Shown: positions 15,898 through 25,128, numbered from the stretch's first letter. The stretch: DNA of 64,000 bases from Solirubrum puertoriconensis (GCF_001483135.1 NZ_LNAL01000008.1:1-64000); one strand, 5' to 3'. Notes: generated by a model not told the origin, from the sequence alone. Made by a program: numbers and translations.

Positions 15898-18417
15898 CTA
15901 CAGCTTAAACTGGGCGCAAAGCTTCACGCCGAAGTCGCGGGCACCGGGCAAGTCGCGGTAGGTGAGGCGGTGCAGGAAATCGACCCGCAGAAACTTAAAG
16001 ATGTTCTCGACGCCGTAGCCCACCTCCAGGTAGGGCGTGCTACCTAGGGGCCGGAACGTAGGCAACGGCGCCCCGCTGGCATCGATGGCCGGCGTGGCGT
16101 CGCGGTTGGCTTGGCTTACGCCGCCGTACAGCACATTGCCCGAGGCCAGCAGGCGCCAATCAAGCTTTTTGAGCAGCGGCACCGCGTTAATGAGCAGGCC
16201 TTCGAAGTAGTGCTCGGCGTGCAGCGAGGCGTACCGGTCGCTCACAAACTCGAAGTAGCGCATCAGGTTGTAGGCGTTGGAGGTGTAAATGAACGACTCG
16301 TTGCCTAGGTGCGACTTGAGCACCGGATACGGCACCGTGCTCGGGATGTAGCCCGCATCCACGATGTACTCGGTGCGGCCCAGCTGGCCCAGCTGCACGC
16401 TGTGCGTCATCGTGAAGTTGAATTTGTGGTACTCGAAGTCGCTGCCCAACACATCGGGCAAGCCCAGGGTATAGCGAAACGTAAACACCGGCCACTTCAT
16501 TAGCCCCACGGCGTAGCGGCGGTTCTGATTCTGAATCAGTACCTCGTCGGGAGCGTAGCGCGATTCGAATATCACCTCCGAAAGCGCGTACTGCCGCGCC
16601 GTGGGGGCGTTGGGGCCGTGGTCGGCGCTGGTGTAGTACGCAAAGTTGTAGAGCGGATCGAAGCGCTGGTGGCGCAGCGTCACCTTTTGGGTGAAGTTGT
16701 GGAACAGGTCGGTTTGGGCCGTTACGCTCGTCATGTCGCGCCACACCGGCAGGCCGGGCTTGATGTTGCCAAACCGCGCCGCGGCCTCGAACAAGGGGCT
16801 CTCGAGGGCCAGGTCGTTATCGAGCAGGGCTACTAGGTCTACGTCGTGACTGTGGCGCACACTGAAGAGCGTCCAGTTCTGCCGATCCACAATGCGGTCG
16901 GCCGAGAGGCCGTACTTAAACTGCCCGTCGCGGGTGCCGTAGGCCAGGTAGCCTTGCAGCAGCCAGTTGGGGTTCAGCTCGGGTGTGCTCCGGAAGCCCA
17001 GGCGCAGGCGGTGCCCCTCCACGTTGTTGTAGTTGTAGGAGCTGAAGATGGGCCCCAACTCAAACCGGCCGCGCGGGCCTAGCTCTTTGTAGCCGTTTAC
17101 TACCAAATCGGCTACCTCCAGGAAGGTGCGCACCGAGGGCAGCTTGCCCACCGAATCGAGCACCGCGAGGGTGCGCTGCTCCTGCGCCGACAGGGTATCG
17201 GGCCGGTGCTGCTCCCAGAAACCAGCAGGCGTTTTCAGGGCTTCGGGTGCGGCGGCAAAGGGTTGGTCGTAAAACGGCAGCTCGTGCGGCCGGCCCGCCT
17301 CGAACTGGCTGTTGACGGTGGTGAACCGCACCAGCAAGCCGGTTTGCTTTTTCGTCGGTTTCAGGCCTACTACCACGCGGGTGCGTTGCGGCAACCACGG
17401 CCCGGCCGGCGAGGGCGCCAAATCCTGGTACACCCGAATCTGGTCGACGAAGTTGATGTTGGCCTTGGGGTCCACCGCCAGGTCGACGCGGCGTAGGGCG
17501 TAGGAATCGGTGGTCACCCAAATGCGGCCCGTGAAAGCCAGGTCCTGCGGCCGGCGCGGAAACACCTTGAGCTGGTAGCAGCGGTCCTGCCCGATCATCA
17601 CCGAGTCTTCGAGGTCGTAGTCGTAGGTGAGGCGCCAGCCGTCGGCAATGGGCGAGATGAAGTCCTTGCCCATCACCACCTGCCAGTTGGGGTAAAAGTC
17701 GTAGTCCTGAAACGAGGAGCCCAGCACCTGCGAGAGCAGCGTGCCGTCCTTGGGCGCTACGCCGTGCAGCTGGGTGTGCTTGATTTCCTCCCGCTCGCGG
17801 TTGGGGCGGTGGCGCACGTAGTAGCGCGAGAGCACCTCCGAGGCAAACACCGGCACCGTGGGCTGGCCCGCAGCGTTGCGCTCCAGCTTCCCGACGCCGT
17901 TGGCCACGGCCGTCATGTCGCGGATGACCTTGCGGCGCGCCAAGCGGTCGGTGATGTCCGACAACGACACCTCGACGCGGTTGTAGCTGTCGAACTCAAA
18001 GGCCGACAATTCTTTCTTGTCGTGCTGCTTTTTGTGCTGCTGCACCTTCCGCAGAATGGCATAGGCAGGGTTCTCGGTGGGCCGGATGGTTACTTCACCG
18101 AGGGCAATGGCCGCCGAGGGCAGGCCAATGTTCACGGTTTGAGCAGGCTCCTTGCCAACGGCCTTGCTGCGCGGCTTAAACCCCACGGCCGAAGCCGTAA
18201 CCGAATCGACCGGCTGCAGCACCTTCAATTCGTAGCGGCCTTCGTCGTCGGCGGTTGTGCCAAACGTGGTGCCCTTCACGTACACCGAGGCAAAGGGCAC
18301 CGGCTGCCCGTTGGCCGCTTCGGTGATTTTTCCGGTAAATACAATTCGCTGTGCAAACGCAGAGTTGATACCGACCAGCAAAAAAGCGAGCCAAACCCAA
18401 GCGTAATGATACTTCAT
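15898..18417 (-). CDS. DUF5686 outer-membrane protein with carboxypeptidase-regulatory-like domain
   Basis: An 839-residue outer-membrane protein. A signal peptide (1-22, ending SAFAQ) is followed by a carboxypeptidase-regulatory-like beta-sandwich (about 27-110: FTGKITEAANGQPVPFASVY) and then a long region typical of DUF5686, ending in many alternating hydrophobic strands and a terminal aromatic-rich segment (GVKLCAQFKL). TonB-dependent receptors share the N-terminal domain, but the plug and TonB box are absent. Function of the family is unknown; a role in cell-surface assembly is guessed from location. The promoter at 18438-18464 lies directly upstream. Confidence 0.85.
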   Translation of the reverse strand: MKYHYAWVWLAFLLVGINSAFAQRIVFTGKITEAANGQPVPFASVYVKGTTFGTTADDEGRYELKVLQPVDSVTASAVGFKPRSKAVGKEPAQTVNIGLPSAAIALGEVTIRPTENPAYAILRKVQQHKKQHDKKELSAFEFDSYNRVEVSLSDITDRLARRKVIRDMTAVANGVGKLERNAAGQPTVPVFASEVLSRYYVRHRPNREREEIKHTQLHGVAPKDGTLLSQVLGSSFQDYDFYPNWQVVMGKDFISPIADGWRLTYDYDLEDSVMIGQDRCYQLKVFPRRPQDLAFTGRIWVTTDSYALRRVDLAVDPKANINFVDQIRVYQDLAPSPAGPWLPQRTRVVVGLKPTKKQTGLLVRFTTVNSQFEAGRPHELPFYDQPFAAAPEALKTPAGFWEQHRPDTLSAQEQRTLAVLDSVGKLPSVRTFLEVADLVVNGYKELGPRGRFELGPIFSSYNYNNVEGHRLRLGFRSTPELNPNWLLQGYLAYGTRDGQFKYGLSADRIVDRQNWTLFSVRHSHDVDLVALLDNDLALESPLFEAAARFGNIKPGLPVWRDMTSVTAQTDLFHNFTQKVTLRHQRFDPLYNFAYYTSADHGPNAPTARQYALSEVIFESRYAPDEVLIQNQNRRYAVGLMKWPVFTFRYTLGLPDVLGSDFEYHKFNFTMTHSVQLGQLGRTEYIVDAGYIPSTVPYPVLKSHLGNESFIYTSNAYNLMRYFEFVSDRYASLHAEHYFEGLLINAVPLLKKLDWRLLASGNVLYGGVSQANRDATPAIDASGAPLPTFRPLGSTPYLEVGYGVENIFKFLRVDFLHRLTYRDLPGARDFGVKLCAQFKL

Positions 18418-18437
18418 ATCTATCCCAACTATTGTCG

Positions 18438-18464
18438 CAAAGGTACGACGCAGCCAGGCAGCAA
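18438..18464 (-). promoter_or_regulatory. Promoter of the DUF5686 gene
   Basis: TACCTTTG on the minus strand (18445-18438) is a perfect -7 element 20 bp upstream of the ATG. The nearest TTG (18464-18462) is 16 bases away, three short of the ideal spacing. Confidence 0.55.
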
Positions 18465-18787
18465 TTACTTTAATAATTAGTCATACCGCTGAGCTTTGAT
18501 TTTTACAACAACTTAATTAACAGTTGATTATTCATAATACAGAAATAATATATCTACCCGGTGCGATTATAGTAGGCAAGCAGCACAAGATGATGCAGAA
18601 ACAAGAACCAACCACCTCTGCCTAAGCCGGCCAATGATTACCGACGAAGCTAGGGCATCATCACTCTTCTAAAAGATTATTTATAACCTTACCCTCAGCA
18701 GCAAGCTCAAGCTGCGCCCAGTAGGTTTGACACGAGCAAACAACTTCAGCAAGCAGTACCCTTGTAGCGACCAAGGCAGCCAAAAGA
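18465..18787. other. AT-rich intergenic stretch, no gene seen
   Basis: About 320 bp of lower GC than the surroundings, with no plausible coding frame, repeat or RNA gene recognised. It lies between the DUF5686 promoter and the tRNA terminator. Confidence 0.6.
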
Positions 18788-18824
18788 AAAAGCCCCAGCG
18801 AGTTGATTACTCACTGAGGCTTTT
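18788..18824 (-). terminator. Terminator after tRNA-fMet
   Basis: AAAAGCCCCAGCGAGT (18788-18803) pairs with ACTCACTGAGGCTTTT (18809-18824) with two mismatch/wobble positions; on the minus strand the stem ends in CTTTTTCTTTTG. It starts 7 bp past the tRNA 3' end. Confidence 0.8.
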
Positions 18825-18830
18825 CTGAGG

Positions 18831-18903
<73 letters not shown>

Positions 18904-18916
18904 CTGTTTGGTGATG

Positions 18917-18944
18917 CAAAAGTAGTAGCCTTTTTCGGATTTGC
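18917..18944 (-). promoter_or_regulatory. Promoter of tRNA-fMet
   Basis: TACTTTTG on the minus strand (18924-18917) matches the -7 consensus. Nineteen bases upstream the -33 position reads CTG instead of TTG. Initiation would be only a few bases before the mature tRNA 5' end. Confidence 0.6.
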
Positions 18945-19138
18945 AGCATACCCGGCAACAATTACCTACCGAAGCCACGTTGTCGCCTGATAATCAGTAA
19001 GAAAATATTTCCCCAAATTATTGTCGATAGCTGCTGTGGTTGAATGAACCTTGCGGGGCGGCGCTACCTACATTGCCAAAACAAGTGACCAAGTCACAGT
19101 TTTCTGCGTAAGGCAGAAAACACGTTATGCTTCAGCGG

Positions 19139-19327
19139 ATGAAACGCTTTGTTGTCTACTCCTTGGCCGGCTTATTGCTCGCCTGCTCTTTGCTGGCCTG
19201 CGATAGTCAGCAACGCGACATGGACCAAATCTCCACCGAATCGCCCACTACCACCAACAGCACCAACCCCGAGGCCGACTCCGACACCAGCGTAGCCCCC
19301 GAAGACACGGCAACTGTGCGCCTCTAG
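19139..19327 (+). CDS. Small lipoprotein, hypothetical
   Basis: A 62-residue protein with a lipoprotein signal: MKRF, hydrophobic core, then LLACSLLAC with the modified Cys near residue 21. The mature part is short, acidic and rich in Ser, Thr, Asp and Pro, probably unstructured. The ATG at 19139 fits the signal peptide better than the one four codons upstream. It ends 8 bp before the stop of the convergent Omp85 gene. Not recognised as a named family; cell-envelope location is the only inference. Confidence 0.6.
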   Translation: MKRFVVYSLAGLLLACSLLACDSQQRDMDQISTESPTTTNSTNPEADSDTSVAPEDTATVRL

Positions 19328-19334
19328 CGCCCGC

Positions 19335-21212
19335 CTAAAAGCGGCTGGTAATGCCGAAGTGAATTTTAGAAGCACCTAAGGAGAAACGCTGGCTATTGCT
19401 GCGCCCTACTGAGTACACAAACTGAAATAGGCCGGCTCCGGTCCGGAAGCTCAGGCCGGCACCTAGGCCGGTAGGCGCGTCTTCGCCTAGGTCGTTGGGC
19501 AGGTCGCGGCGCAGATAAGCCTGATCGGCAAACAGAAACACGTAAGCATCGGGGCCGGTAAACTGCCGTAGCTCCACGGTGCCAATGCCGTACTGGGCGG
19601 CAAAAAACTGCAGTTCATTAAACCCGCGCAACGTAGCCAAACCACCTAGGCGAAACAAATCGTTGAGGAACAAGCGGCGGTTGAGCAGCGCTTCGCCGCG
19701 CACTCGCCCTAGCAACACCCCTTGCTTGCCTACGCGCAGATAGTATTCGGCCCGGCCGCTCAGGCTCACTTGGGTGGTGCGCAACGGCAGGCCCTCGTAC
19801 AGCTCGGGGTTGACATAGGCGTTACGGCTGATGATTTTGTTTCCCACGGCGGCCTGCCCAGCTAGCAGCAAGCCCTGTCGCGGAAACAGCAGATCATCGA
19901 GTGTTGAACGGCTAAAATCGAGGCCGTAGGCGGTGTAGCGCGAGTCGATGTTTTCGGGCAGGGCTTGCAGTGTGGGCAAGTTGCGGCGCGGGTAAAGGCG
20001 CGAGTTGCGCTGCTCCACAAACACACTGAAGCGCCCGGCCTTGGCTGCCGGGTAGCCCACCTGCAGACGGGGCCGCAGCGTAAGAAAGGTACTGTCCTGC
20101 TTGAACAGGTTGAAGCTAGCAGCCACATCCAAAGGCGAACCGAAGAAGCTGGGATGCTGATACCCCACATCGAGCAGCTGCGAGGCTGTCCCGATTTTGC
20201 GCCATTGCAAGCCCAACTGCTTGCCGCCACCGCCTAGGTTGCGCAGGTTCAGGGTAACGTCGCCGGTGAGCTGCACGCGCCGCTGCTCGGCCGTGGGGTT
20301 CGGGTTGGGCAGCACTCCCACAATGGCATCGAACTGGTTGGCGTTACGGTCGTCGAGGAGGAGGTATACGCGGGCCCGGCCACGGGCAAAGCGCACCTCG
20401 GGCTCGGCTTTTAGCTGCACGTAGGGCAATTGTCGCAGCAGGCGTGCGGCCGCATCTACCCGCTGCTGGCTGTAGGGCTGGCCCGGCAAAATCTGCAGGT
20501 ACTTGCTCAGGAAACGCTTGCGCGTTTTGGTGTTGCCGATGATTTGCAACGAATCGAACTCCACCACCGGGCCCCGATCCAAGGTAAGCCGGGCTGTGAT
20601 ATCGGAACCATCGAGCTGTACCGAATCGAGGCGTACTTGCGCAAACGGGAAGCCCTCGTTTTCGCTGTTTTCGAGCACGCGCTGCTGCAAGCGCGCCAGC
20701 TCGGTTGGCACCAGCGGCTGCCCTAGGTACAGCCTCTCCCGAAAGCCGGTGTGCGTCAGTACGTCCTCGGTGAGGTTGCCGCGTTGCAGCCGCGCCCACC
20801 GAAACTGCTCGCCCACGTACAGGCGCACGGCCAAGGTATCGCCGCGCCACTGCATGGTGTCGGCCGAGGCGGTGAGGTAGGCATCGGCCTGCATGGCCAG
20901 CAGCAGTTGGCGCACACTGCGCACGGCCTCTAGCGTATCGGCGGCCGTGGTGCGCACCCGGTAGCGGCGCAGCACGGCTTGGTCGGCGGCTTCGGTTTCG
21001 AAGCGCAGGTACTTGGGGCGGGCGGGTGCCACGCGGCGCTTGGCTAGCGCGGCCGAGTCGGGCAGCGTTGGGCGCGGCGGCAAAGGCGGCGCTTGGGTAG
21101 CGGGCAGGTTGGGCGCCGTTACCGGTGAGGTGGTCTGAGCCCACACGCTTGCTACCGCTCCGAGCAGGAGCAGGCTTGCCAACAGCAGGAAGCGCACGAA
21201 GCTGGTATACAT
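19335..21212 (-). CDS. BamA/TamA (Omp85) family outer-membrane protein
   Basis: A 625-residue protein with a signal peptide (1-26, ending SVWAQ), POTRA-like repeats in about residues 90-290 (for example GDTLAVRLYVGEQFRWARL and GPVVEFDSLQIIGNTKTR) and a C-terminal beta barrel of the bacterial surface antigen type, finishing in an aromatic residue (FGITSRF) as outer-membrane proteins do. RGFNELQFFAAQ near 510 corresponds to the conserved (V/L)RG(F/Y) loop motif of Omp85 proteins. It is shorter than housekeeping BamA (about 800 or more residues), so it is probably an accessory Omp85 that inserts or translocates other envelope proteins. The ATG at 21212 is preferred over a TTG four codons earlier. 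Confidence 0.85.
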   Translation of the reverse strand: MYTSFVRFLLLASLLLLGAVASVWAQTTSPVTAPNLPATQAPPLPPRPTLPDSAALAKRRVAPARPKYLRFETEAADQAVLRRYRVRTTAADTLEAVRSVRQLLLAMQADAYLTASADTMQWRGDTLAVRLYVGEQFRWARLQRGNLTEDVLTHTGFRERLYLGQPLVPTELARLQQRVLENSENEGFPFAQVRLDSVQLDGSDITARLTLDRGPVVEFDSLQIIGNTKTRKRFLSKYLQILPGQPYSQQRVDAAARLLRQLPYVQLKAEPEVRFARGRARVYLLLDDRNANQFDAIVGVLPNPNPTAEQRRVQLTGDVTLNLRNLGGGGKQLGLQWRKIGTASQLLDVGYQHPSFFGSPLDVAASFNLFKQDSTFLTLRPRLQVGYPAAKAGRFSVFVEQRNSRLYPRRNLPTLQALPENIDSRYTAYGLDFSRSTLDDLLFPRQGLLLAGQAAVGNKIISRNAYVNPELYEGLPLRTTQVSLSGRAEYYLRVGKQGVLLGRVRGEALLNRRLFLNDLFRLGGLATLRGFNELQFFAAQYGIGTVELRQFTGPDAYVFLFADQAYLRRDLPNDLGEDAPTGLGAGLSFRTGAGLFQFVYSVGRSNSQRFSLGASKIHFGITSRF

Positions 21213-21333
21213 TTGCAGGCTCAAACGCAGTAGCGGCCGTTTTCATTTCCTGCCGAAGCATTTGGCCCGTCGGTTACCTAGAGGCTAGTGTTTACTAAAC
21301 CGGCATCGGCACCGCGGCAGGCAGCCCGGCAAA

Positions 21334-21358
21334 GCGCGAACTCCAAAGTTCGCGCTAC
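21334..21358. repeat. Dispersed palindrome GTAGCGCGAACTT family
   Basis: The minus strand reads GTAGCGCGAACTTTGGAGTT then CGCGC, an imperfect palindrome around TTTGGA. The same GTAGCGCG(A/G)ACTT core occurs twice at 61747-61873. It lies between the divergent Omp85 and hemW genes. Confidence 0.55.
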
Positions 21359-21389
21359 TGTTGCACAATCTTAGCACATCCTCTTCTCC

Positions 21390-22535
21390 GTGGCCGGACT
21401 CTACCTTCATATCCCGTTCTGCAAGCAGGCTTGCCACTACTGCGACTTCCATTTCAGCACCTCCCTAGGTCGGAAAGAGCAAGTGGTGCAGGCCTTGGTG
21501 CGTGAGCTGGAGCTGCGCCACGATTACCTAGGCGGCGCCGGCCTGAGCACCATCTACTTTGGTGGGGGCACGCCCTCGTTGCTTACCGAGGCTGAGCTGC
21601 TCACGCTCTTCGAAGCTATTTACAAGTATTTCGACGTAGCCGCCGACGCTGAGATAACCCTCGAGGCCAATCCCGACGACCTCAGCGCCGCCAAGCTGCG
21701 CGAGTTGGCGGCTTCGCCCGTCAATAGGCTTAGCATTGGGCTGCAGAGCTTCCACGAGCCGCATTTGCGCCTCATGAACCGCGCCCACTCGGCCGAAGAG
21801 TCGCGCCGCTCGGTGCAGCTTGCCCAAGATGCCGGCCTGAGCAACATCAGCCTCGACCTGATCTACGGAGTGCCCGCCCCCGACCACAGCGTTTGGCAGC
21901 ACGATTTGCAGCAGGCCGTGACCCTAGGTGTACCGCACCTCTCCTGCTACGCCCTCACCATCGAGCCGCAAACCGTGTTTGGCCGCCGGCTGAAGAAGGG
22001 CACCTTCCGCGGCGCGCCCGAAGAGTTTGTAGCGCAGGAGTTTGAAATGCTCCTGACAGCTAGCCGCGAGGCTGGTTACGAGCAGTACGAAATCAGCAAC
22101 TTCGCCAAGCCCGGCTGCTACTCGCGCCACAACTCCAGCTACTGGCAGGGCGTGCCTTACCTAGGGCTGGGCCCCAGTGCGCACTCCTTCAATGGGCATA
22201 GCCGGCAGTACACGGTGCCGAGCAATACCAAGTACGTGCAGCAGGTGCTGGAGCACAACGCCTTGCCGGCCACCATTGAGCAGCTCTCGGCCACCGACCG
22301 CGCCAACGAGTACCTTATGACGAGCCTGCGCACCGCTCAGGGCTGCAACTTGGCTTACCTGCGCGGGCACCTAGGCATCGATCTAGCCACGGAGCGCGCG
22401 GCTTATTTACAGCAACTGCAGCACGATGGTTGGGCCACCATCAGCCACGAAACGCTGCGCCTCACCGACCGCGGCAAGCTACTCGCCGATCAGATTACCC
22501 TCGAGTTATTCTTGGAGGCACCCGAGGAAGTGTAG
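21390..22535 (+). CDS. hemW: Radical SAM heme chaperone HemW
   Basis: A 381-residue radical SAM protein related to coproporphyrinogen III dehydrogenase (HemN). The 4Fe-4S-binding motif CxxxCxxC is CKQACHYC (Cys 11, 15, 18), preceded by YLHIPF and followed by YFGGGTPSLL (about 50-59), ITLEANPDDLS and SIGLQSFHEPHLRLMNR, all typical. The lack of HemN-specific N-terminal extension and the length near 380 point to HemW, which inserts heme rather than synthesising it; the two are often confused in databases. A GTG at 21390 is the only start that keeps the conserved N terminus. Stands alone on the plus strand. Confidence 0.9.
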   Translation: MAGLYLHIPFCKQACHYCDFHFSTSLGRKEQVVQALVRELELRHDYLGGAGLSTIYFGGGTPSLLTEAELLTLFEAIYKYFDVAADAEITLEANPDDLSAAKLRELAASPVNRLSIGLQSFHEPHLRLMNRAHSAEESRRSVQLAQDAGLSNISLDLIYGVPAPDHSVWQHDLQQAVTLGVPHLSCYALTIEPQTVFGRRLKKGTFRGAPEEFVAQEFEMLLTASREAGYEQYEISNFAKPGCYSRHNSSYWQGVPYLGLGPSAHSFNGHSRQYTVPSNTKYVQQVLEHNALPATIEQLSATDRANEYLMTSLRTAQGCNLAYLRGHLGIDLATERAAYLQQLQHDGWATISHETLRLTDRGKLLADQITLELFLEAPEEV

Positions 22536-22711
22536 TTCACGCACTTCACGGTACGTGTTGCGTCGGCTAATTAGTGCTACTCTCTGAAGCTCAGCAATAA
22601 GCCGTTTTGCCTAGCAAAATTTCTGGTTGCTGATTCGGCAAACAGCCAGCTTTTGCGTAAATCCAAGGGTATTTTGTCTTACCCCCATCATTCCCGTACC
22701 CGCTTCCCCGC

Positions 22712-23152
22712 ATGCAACGCCTCATTGACGCCGTCGAATACGGTGCTGATTTCTTTGTGGAGGAAGTACAAGTGCGCGCCATTGTTTTCGACAACTCCGA
22801 CGACGTGACGCTGTGGGCCACCACCGTGTTCGATGGCCAGACGTACTTTTTTCACCTAGGGCTGCCGTTTGCGCAACTCGATTTACTGCTGCGCCAAGCG
22901 GGCGTGCGCTCCGGTGAGTTGCAGGAAGAAGTGGCCGACGCCTTGGCTACGGCCCCGCGCCCCTGCCTGCTCGAATACACCGCCGAGGGCCACGAGCCCT
23001 TCGTGCTGCCCGACATTGCCCTGAAGCTTTCCTTCACGTACCCCGCCGACGAAGACGAGTTCGAGGACGATGAGGACGAGGAAAGCGAAGAACGCTCAGC
23101 CGCCGACAACGTGTTTTACCTCGAAGGTATTTACCGCCGTTTGGATGCCTGA
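22712..23152 (+). CDS. Hypothetical protein with acidic tail
   Basis: A 146-residue soluble protein not recognised. The first 115 residues look globular; a run of Asp and Glu (about 118-134) precedes a short ordered end (VFYLEGIYRRLDA). Its last 8 bp overlap the next gene's start (ATGCCTGA...), strong evidence for translational coupling in an operon with the hydrolase and cyclase genes that follow. The ATG at 22712 is the first Met of the frame. No enzymatic motif is visible. Confidence 0.7.
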   Translation: MQRLIDAVEYGADFFVEEVQVRAIVFDNSDDVTLWATTVFDGQTYFFHLGLPFAQLDLLLRQAGVRSGELQEEVADALATAPRPCLLEYTAEGHEPFVLPDIALKLSFTYPADEDEFEDDEDEESEERSAADNVFYLEGIYRRLDA

Positions 23153-23849
23153 TTCCGCCGCGCCGCAGCAACCCATTCTGTATCTCATTCCGGGCCTAGG
23201 TGCCGACGAACGCATTTTCACGCGGCTGCTTCCTCAGCTACGCGGGCACGTAACGGTGCTGAATTGGATACAGCCCACTCACCCCGATGAGCCCTTGCCC
23301 GCCTATGCCGAGCGCATGGCCGAGGGCATTCCGCTCGATCGGCGCTGCTGGCTGGTGGGCGTATCGTTCGGCGGTACCGTTGCTCTTGAAATTGCCCGGC
23401 TGCGTCCGCTGGCGCTTGTAGCCCTTATCTCTAGCATCCCTGGCGCCGACCAGCTGCCGCCCTTGCTGCGCATCATTCGGGCTACCGGCGTGCAGCACTG
23501 GGTACCGCCGCAATTGCTAAAGCTGTTTCCGCGGGCAGGCCAGTGGTACTTCGGCATTGGCGGCGGCTCCGAGTATCAGCTGTTTAAAGCAGTATTGCGC
23601 GACCAAGAGCCCCGCTACACCCGCTGGGCCATTCGCAGCCTGCTGCGCTGGGACAGCCGCGACATTGGCCCGTGCGTGCAAATCCGCGGCACCCACGACC
23701 GGGTATTTCCGCCCGGTCCGGCTAAAGTTGAGTACTTGATCGAGGGCGGCACACACTTTATGGTTTACAGCCGCGCCGACGAAGTAGCTCGTATTCTGAA
23801 CGAGCTAACGGCGGAGTTCACCGCCGAGCCACCCGTGGTTAACACCTGA
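23145..23849 (+). CDS. Alpha/beta hydrolase
   Basis: A 234-residue alpha/beta-hydrolase fold protein. It shows the oxyanion region LIPGLGADERIF (about 13-24), the nucleophile elbow GVSFGGT (Ser near 84) and a late His in GGTHFMVYS (about 204-212) preceded by an acid in GTHDRVFP. No signal peptide, so cytoplasmic. The ATG at 23145 overlaps the end of the upstream gene by 8 bp, and the downstream cyclase gene starts 7 bp after its stop, so all three form one operon. Substrate unknown. Confidence 0.82.
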   Translation: MPDSAAPQQPILYLIPGLGADERIFTRLLPQLRGHVTVLNWIQPTHPDEPLPAYAERMAEGIPLDRRCWLVGVSFGGTVALEIARLRPLALVALISSIPGADQLPPLLRIIRATGVQHWVPPQLLKLFPRAGQWYFGIGGGSEYQLFKAVLRDQEPRYTRWAIRSLLRWDSRDIGPCVQIRGTHDRVFPPGPAKVEYLIEGGTHFMVYSRADEVARILNELTAEFTAEPPVVNT

Positions 23850-23856
23850 TTCAGCC

Positions 23857-24639
23857 ATGCTCACTGCCTCCATTCAGTACTGCGGCCGCTCCTTCAGCTA
23901 CGATCCTACCGCGCCAATTAGCATTGCGTTGCCGTTGGCGCCCGGGCCCGACCAAGTGAATTGCTTTTGGGCCGAACCGGTGCAGATTGATGTCATTCGG
24001 GTAGGCGGCTTTGTGGGCAGCGTGGCCGAGGGAGGCAGCACTAACTACAAACGCGTGCACGTAACGCCCCACGGCAACGGCACGCATACCGAGTGCTTCG
24101 GCCACATAAGCCCCGATGCAGCCACATTGCCAAGCTGCCTCAAACAATACTTGTTTGTAGCCTGGCTGATTTCTGTTGAGCCACACCGCCGCCTCGATGG
24201 CGACTACGTGGTGGAGCTATCCGACGTGCAACCGCTGCTACAAGCGGCTCCGGTGCCGCCTCAGGCCCTCGTCATTCGTACGATGCCCAACGATGAGAGC
24301 AAGCGCAGCCGTCAGTACTCAGGTCAGAATCCGCCTTACATCTCAGCTGAGTTAGCGCAGTACCTGGTTGATGCCCACATTGAGCACCTCCTGCTCGACC
24401 TGCCTAGTGTTGATCGGGAGCTCGACAACGGCATATTGGCCGCACACCACATTTTCTGGCAATATCCTAGCGATATGCGCCGACAAGCCACCATTACCGA
24501 GCTCATTTTTGTGCCCGATGCCGTGCCCAACGGGTTATACCTGCTCAACCTTCAGGTAACTGCCCTCGAGCTAGATGCCAGTCCCAGCAACCCGGTGCTT
24601 TACCTCCTCACCGAAACCGACGGTTGGGCAGGGCACTAA
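23857..24639 (+). CDS. Cyclase family protein (kynurenine formamidase-like)
   Basis: A 260-residue member of the metal-dependent cyclase/formamidase superfamily. The metal motif HxGTHxDxPxH appears as HGNGTHTECFGH (about 72-83), with Glu and Phe-Gly replacing the usual Asp and Pro. Such proteins hydrolyse amide bonds, as in N-formylkynurenine formamidase, but many are uncharacterised. It is the last gene of the three-gene operon starting at 22712. A dispersed inverted repeat follows its stop. Confidence 0.82.
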   Translation: MLTASIQYCGRSFSYDPTAPISIALPLAPGPDQVNCFWAEPVQIDVIRVGGFVGSVAEGGSTNYKRVHVTPHGNGTHTECFGHISPDAATLPSCLKQYLFVAWLISVEPHRRLDGDYVVELSDVQPLLQAAPVPPQALVIRTMPNDESKRSRQYSGQNPPYISAELAQYLVDAHIEHLLLDLPSVDRELDNGILAAHHIFWQYPSDMRRQATITELIFVPDAVPNGLYLLNLQVTALELDASPSNPVLYLLTETDGWAGH

Positions 24640-24677
24640 CGGTCAAGGAATTCGTCCAGTGAGTTAGCTAAACATTA

Positions 24678-24770
24678 TCATCCTGAGCAAAGGAGCTTAT
24701 TACGTCCGCTAGTCATTACTTGATGCAAGTGTATTAGGCGTGATAGGCTCCTTCGCTTTGCTCAGGATGA
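24678..24770. repeat. Dispersed inverted repeat, GAGCAAAGCGAAG family
   Basis: TCATCCTGAGCAAAGGAGC (24678-24696) is repeated inverted as GCTCCTTCGC to GGATGA (24747-24770); the second arm carries the full AGCAAAGCGAAGGAGC while the first lacks five bases. The core GAGCAAAGCGAAG is shared with the element at 11325-11518. It sits between convergent genes. Confidence 0.65.
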
Positions 24771-24805
24771 AATGATGTGCTCTTGATAGTCGGACCGCAA
24801 ACACA

Positions 24806-24832
24806 AAAAGCCCGCCTGAACGGCGGGCTTTT
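24806..24832 (-). terminator. Terminator after rpmA
   Basis: AAAAGCCCGCC pairs with GGCGGGCTTTT around TGAAC, 24 bp past the rpmA stop; on the minus strand it ends in CTTTTTGTG. A classical intrinsic terminator closing the rplU-rpmA operon. Confidence 0.9.
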
Positions 24833-24855
24833 CTGATGCTAGTTGCAGCAGCTAC

Positions 24856-25128
24856 TTAAGCAGCTACTTCTTCAGCAGCCGGCACAACCGTCACGAACGA
24901 ACGGTCTTTGCGGCCTTTGCGGAACTGAACCGTACCGTCAATCAGAGCGAACAAGGTGTGGTCTTTGCCAATACCTACGTTCTGACCGGGGTGGTGCTTG
25001 GTACCGCGCTGACGCACGATTACGTTGCCGGCAATGGCCAGCTGGCCGCCGTAAATTTTAACGCCGAGACGCTTCGAATGCGATTCGCGGCCGTTGTTGG
25101 AGCTACCTACGCCTTTCTTGTGAGCCAT
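24856..25128 (-). CDS. rpmA: 50S ribosomal protein L27
   Basis: A 90-residue ribosomal protein that reaches the peptidyl-transferase centre of the large subunit. It begins [20 protein letters not shown], the expected L27 start with no cleaved N-terminal extension, and contains [20 protein letters not shown] and the conserved [14 protein letters not shown]. The C-terminal tail (PAAEEVAA) is lineage-specific. It is the second gene of the rplU-rpmA operon; the 108-bp spacer is filled by an AGCTGTTAGCT-type repeat. Confidence 0.98.
   Translation of the reverse strand: MAHKKGVGSSNNGRESHSKRLGVKIYGGQLAIAGNVIVRQRGTKHHPGQNVGIGKDHTLFALIDGTVQFRKGRKDRSFVTVVPAAEEVAA

Noticed and set aside
17764-18480. 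A 238-codon plus-strand frame opposite the DUF5686 gene.
   Set aside because: It crosses the promoter and signal-peptide region of the opposite gene and has shadow-type composition.
23145-23152. Overlap of the hypothetical gene stop with the hydrolase start as a possible frame error.
   Set aside because: ATG and TGA overlap of 8 bp is a normal translational-coupling arrangement, and both proteins look complete.
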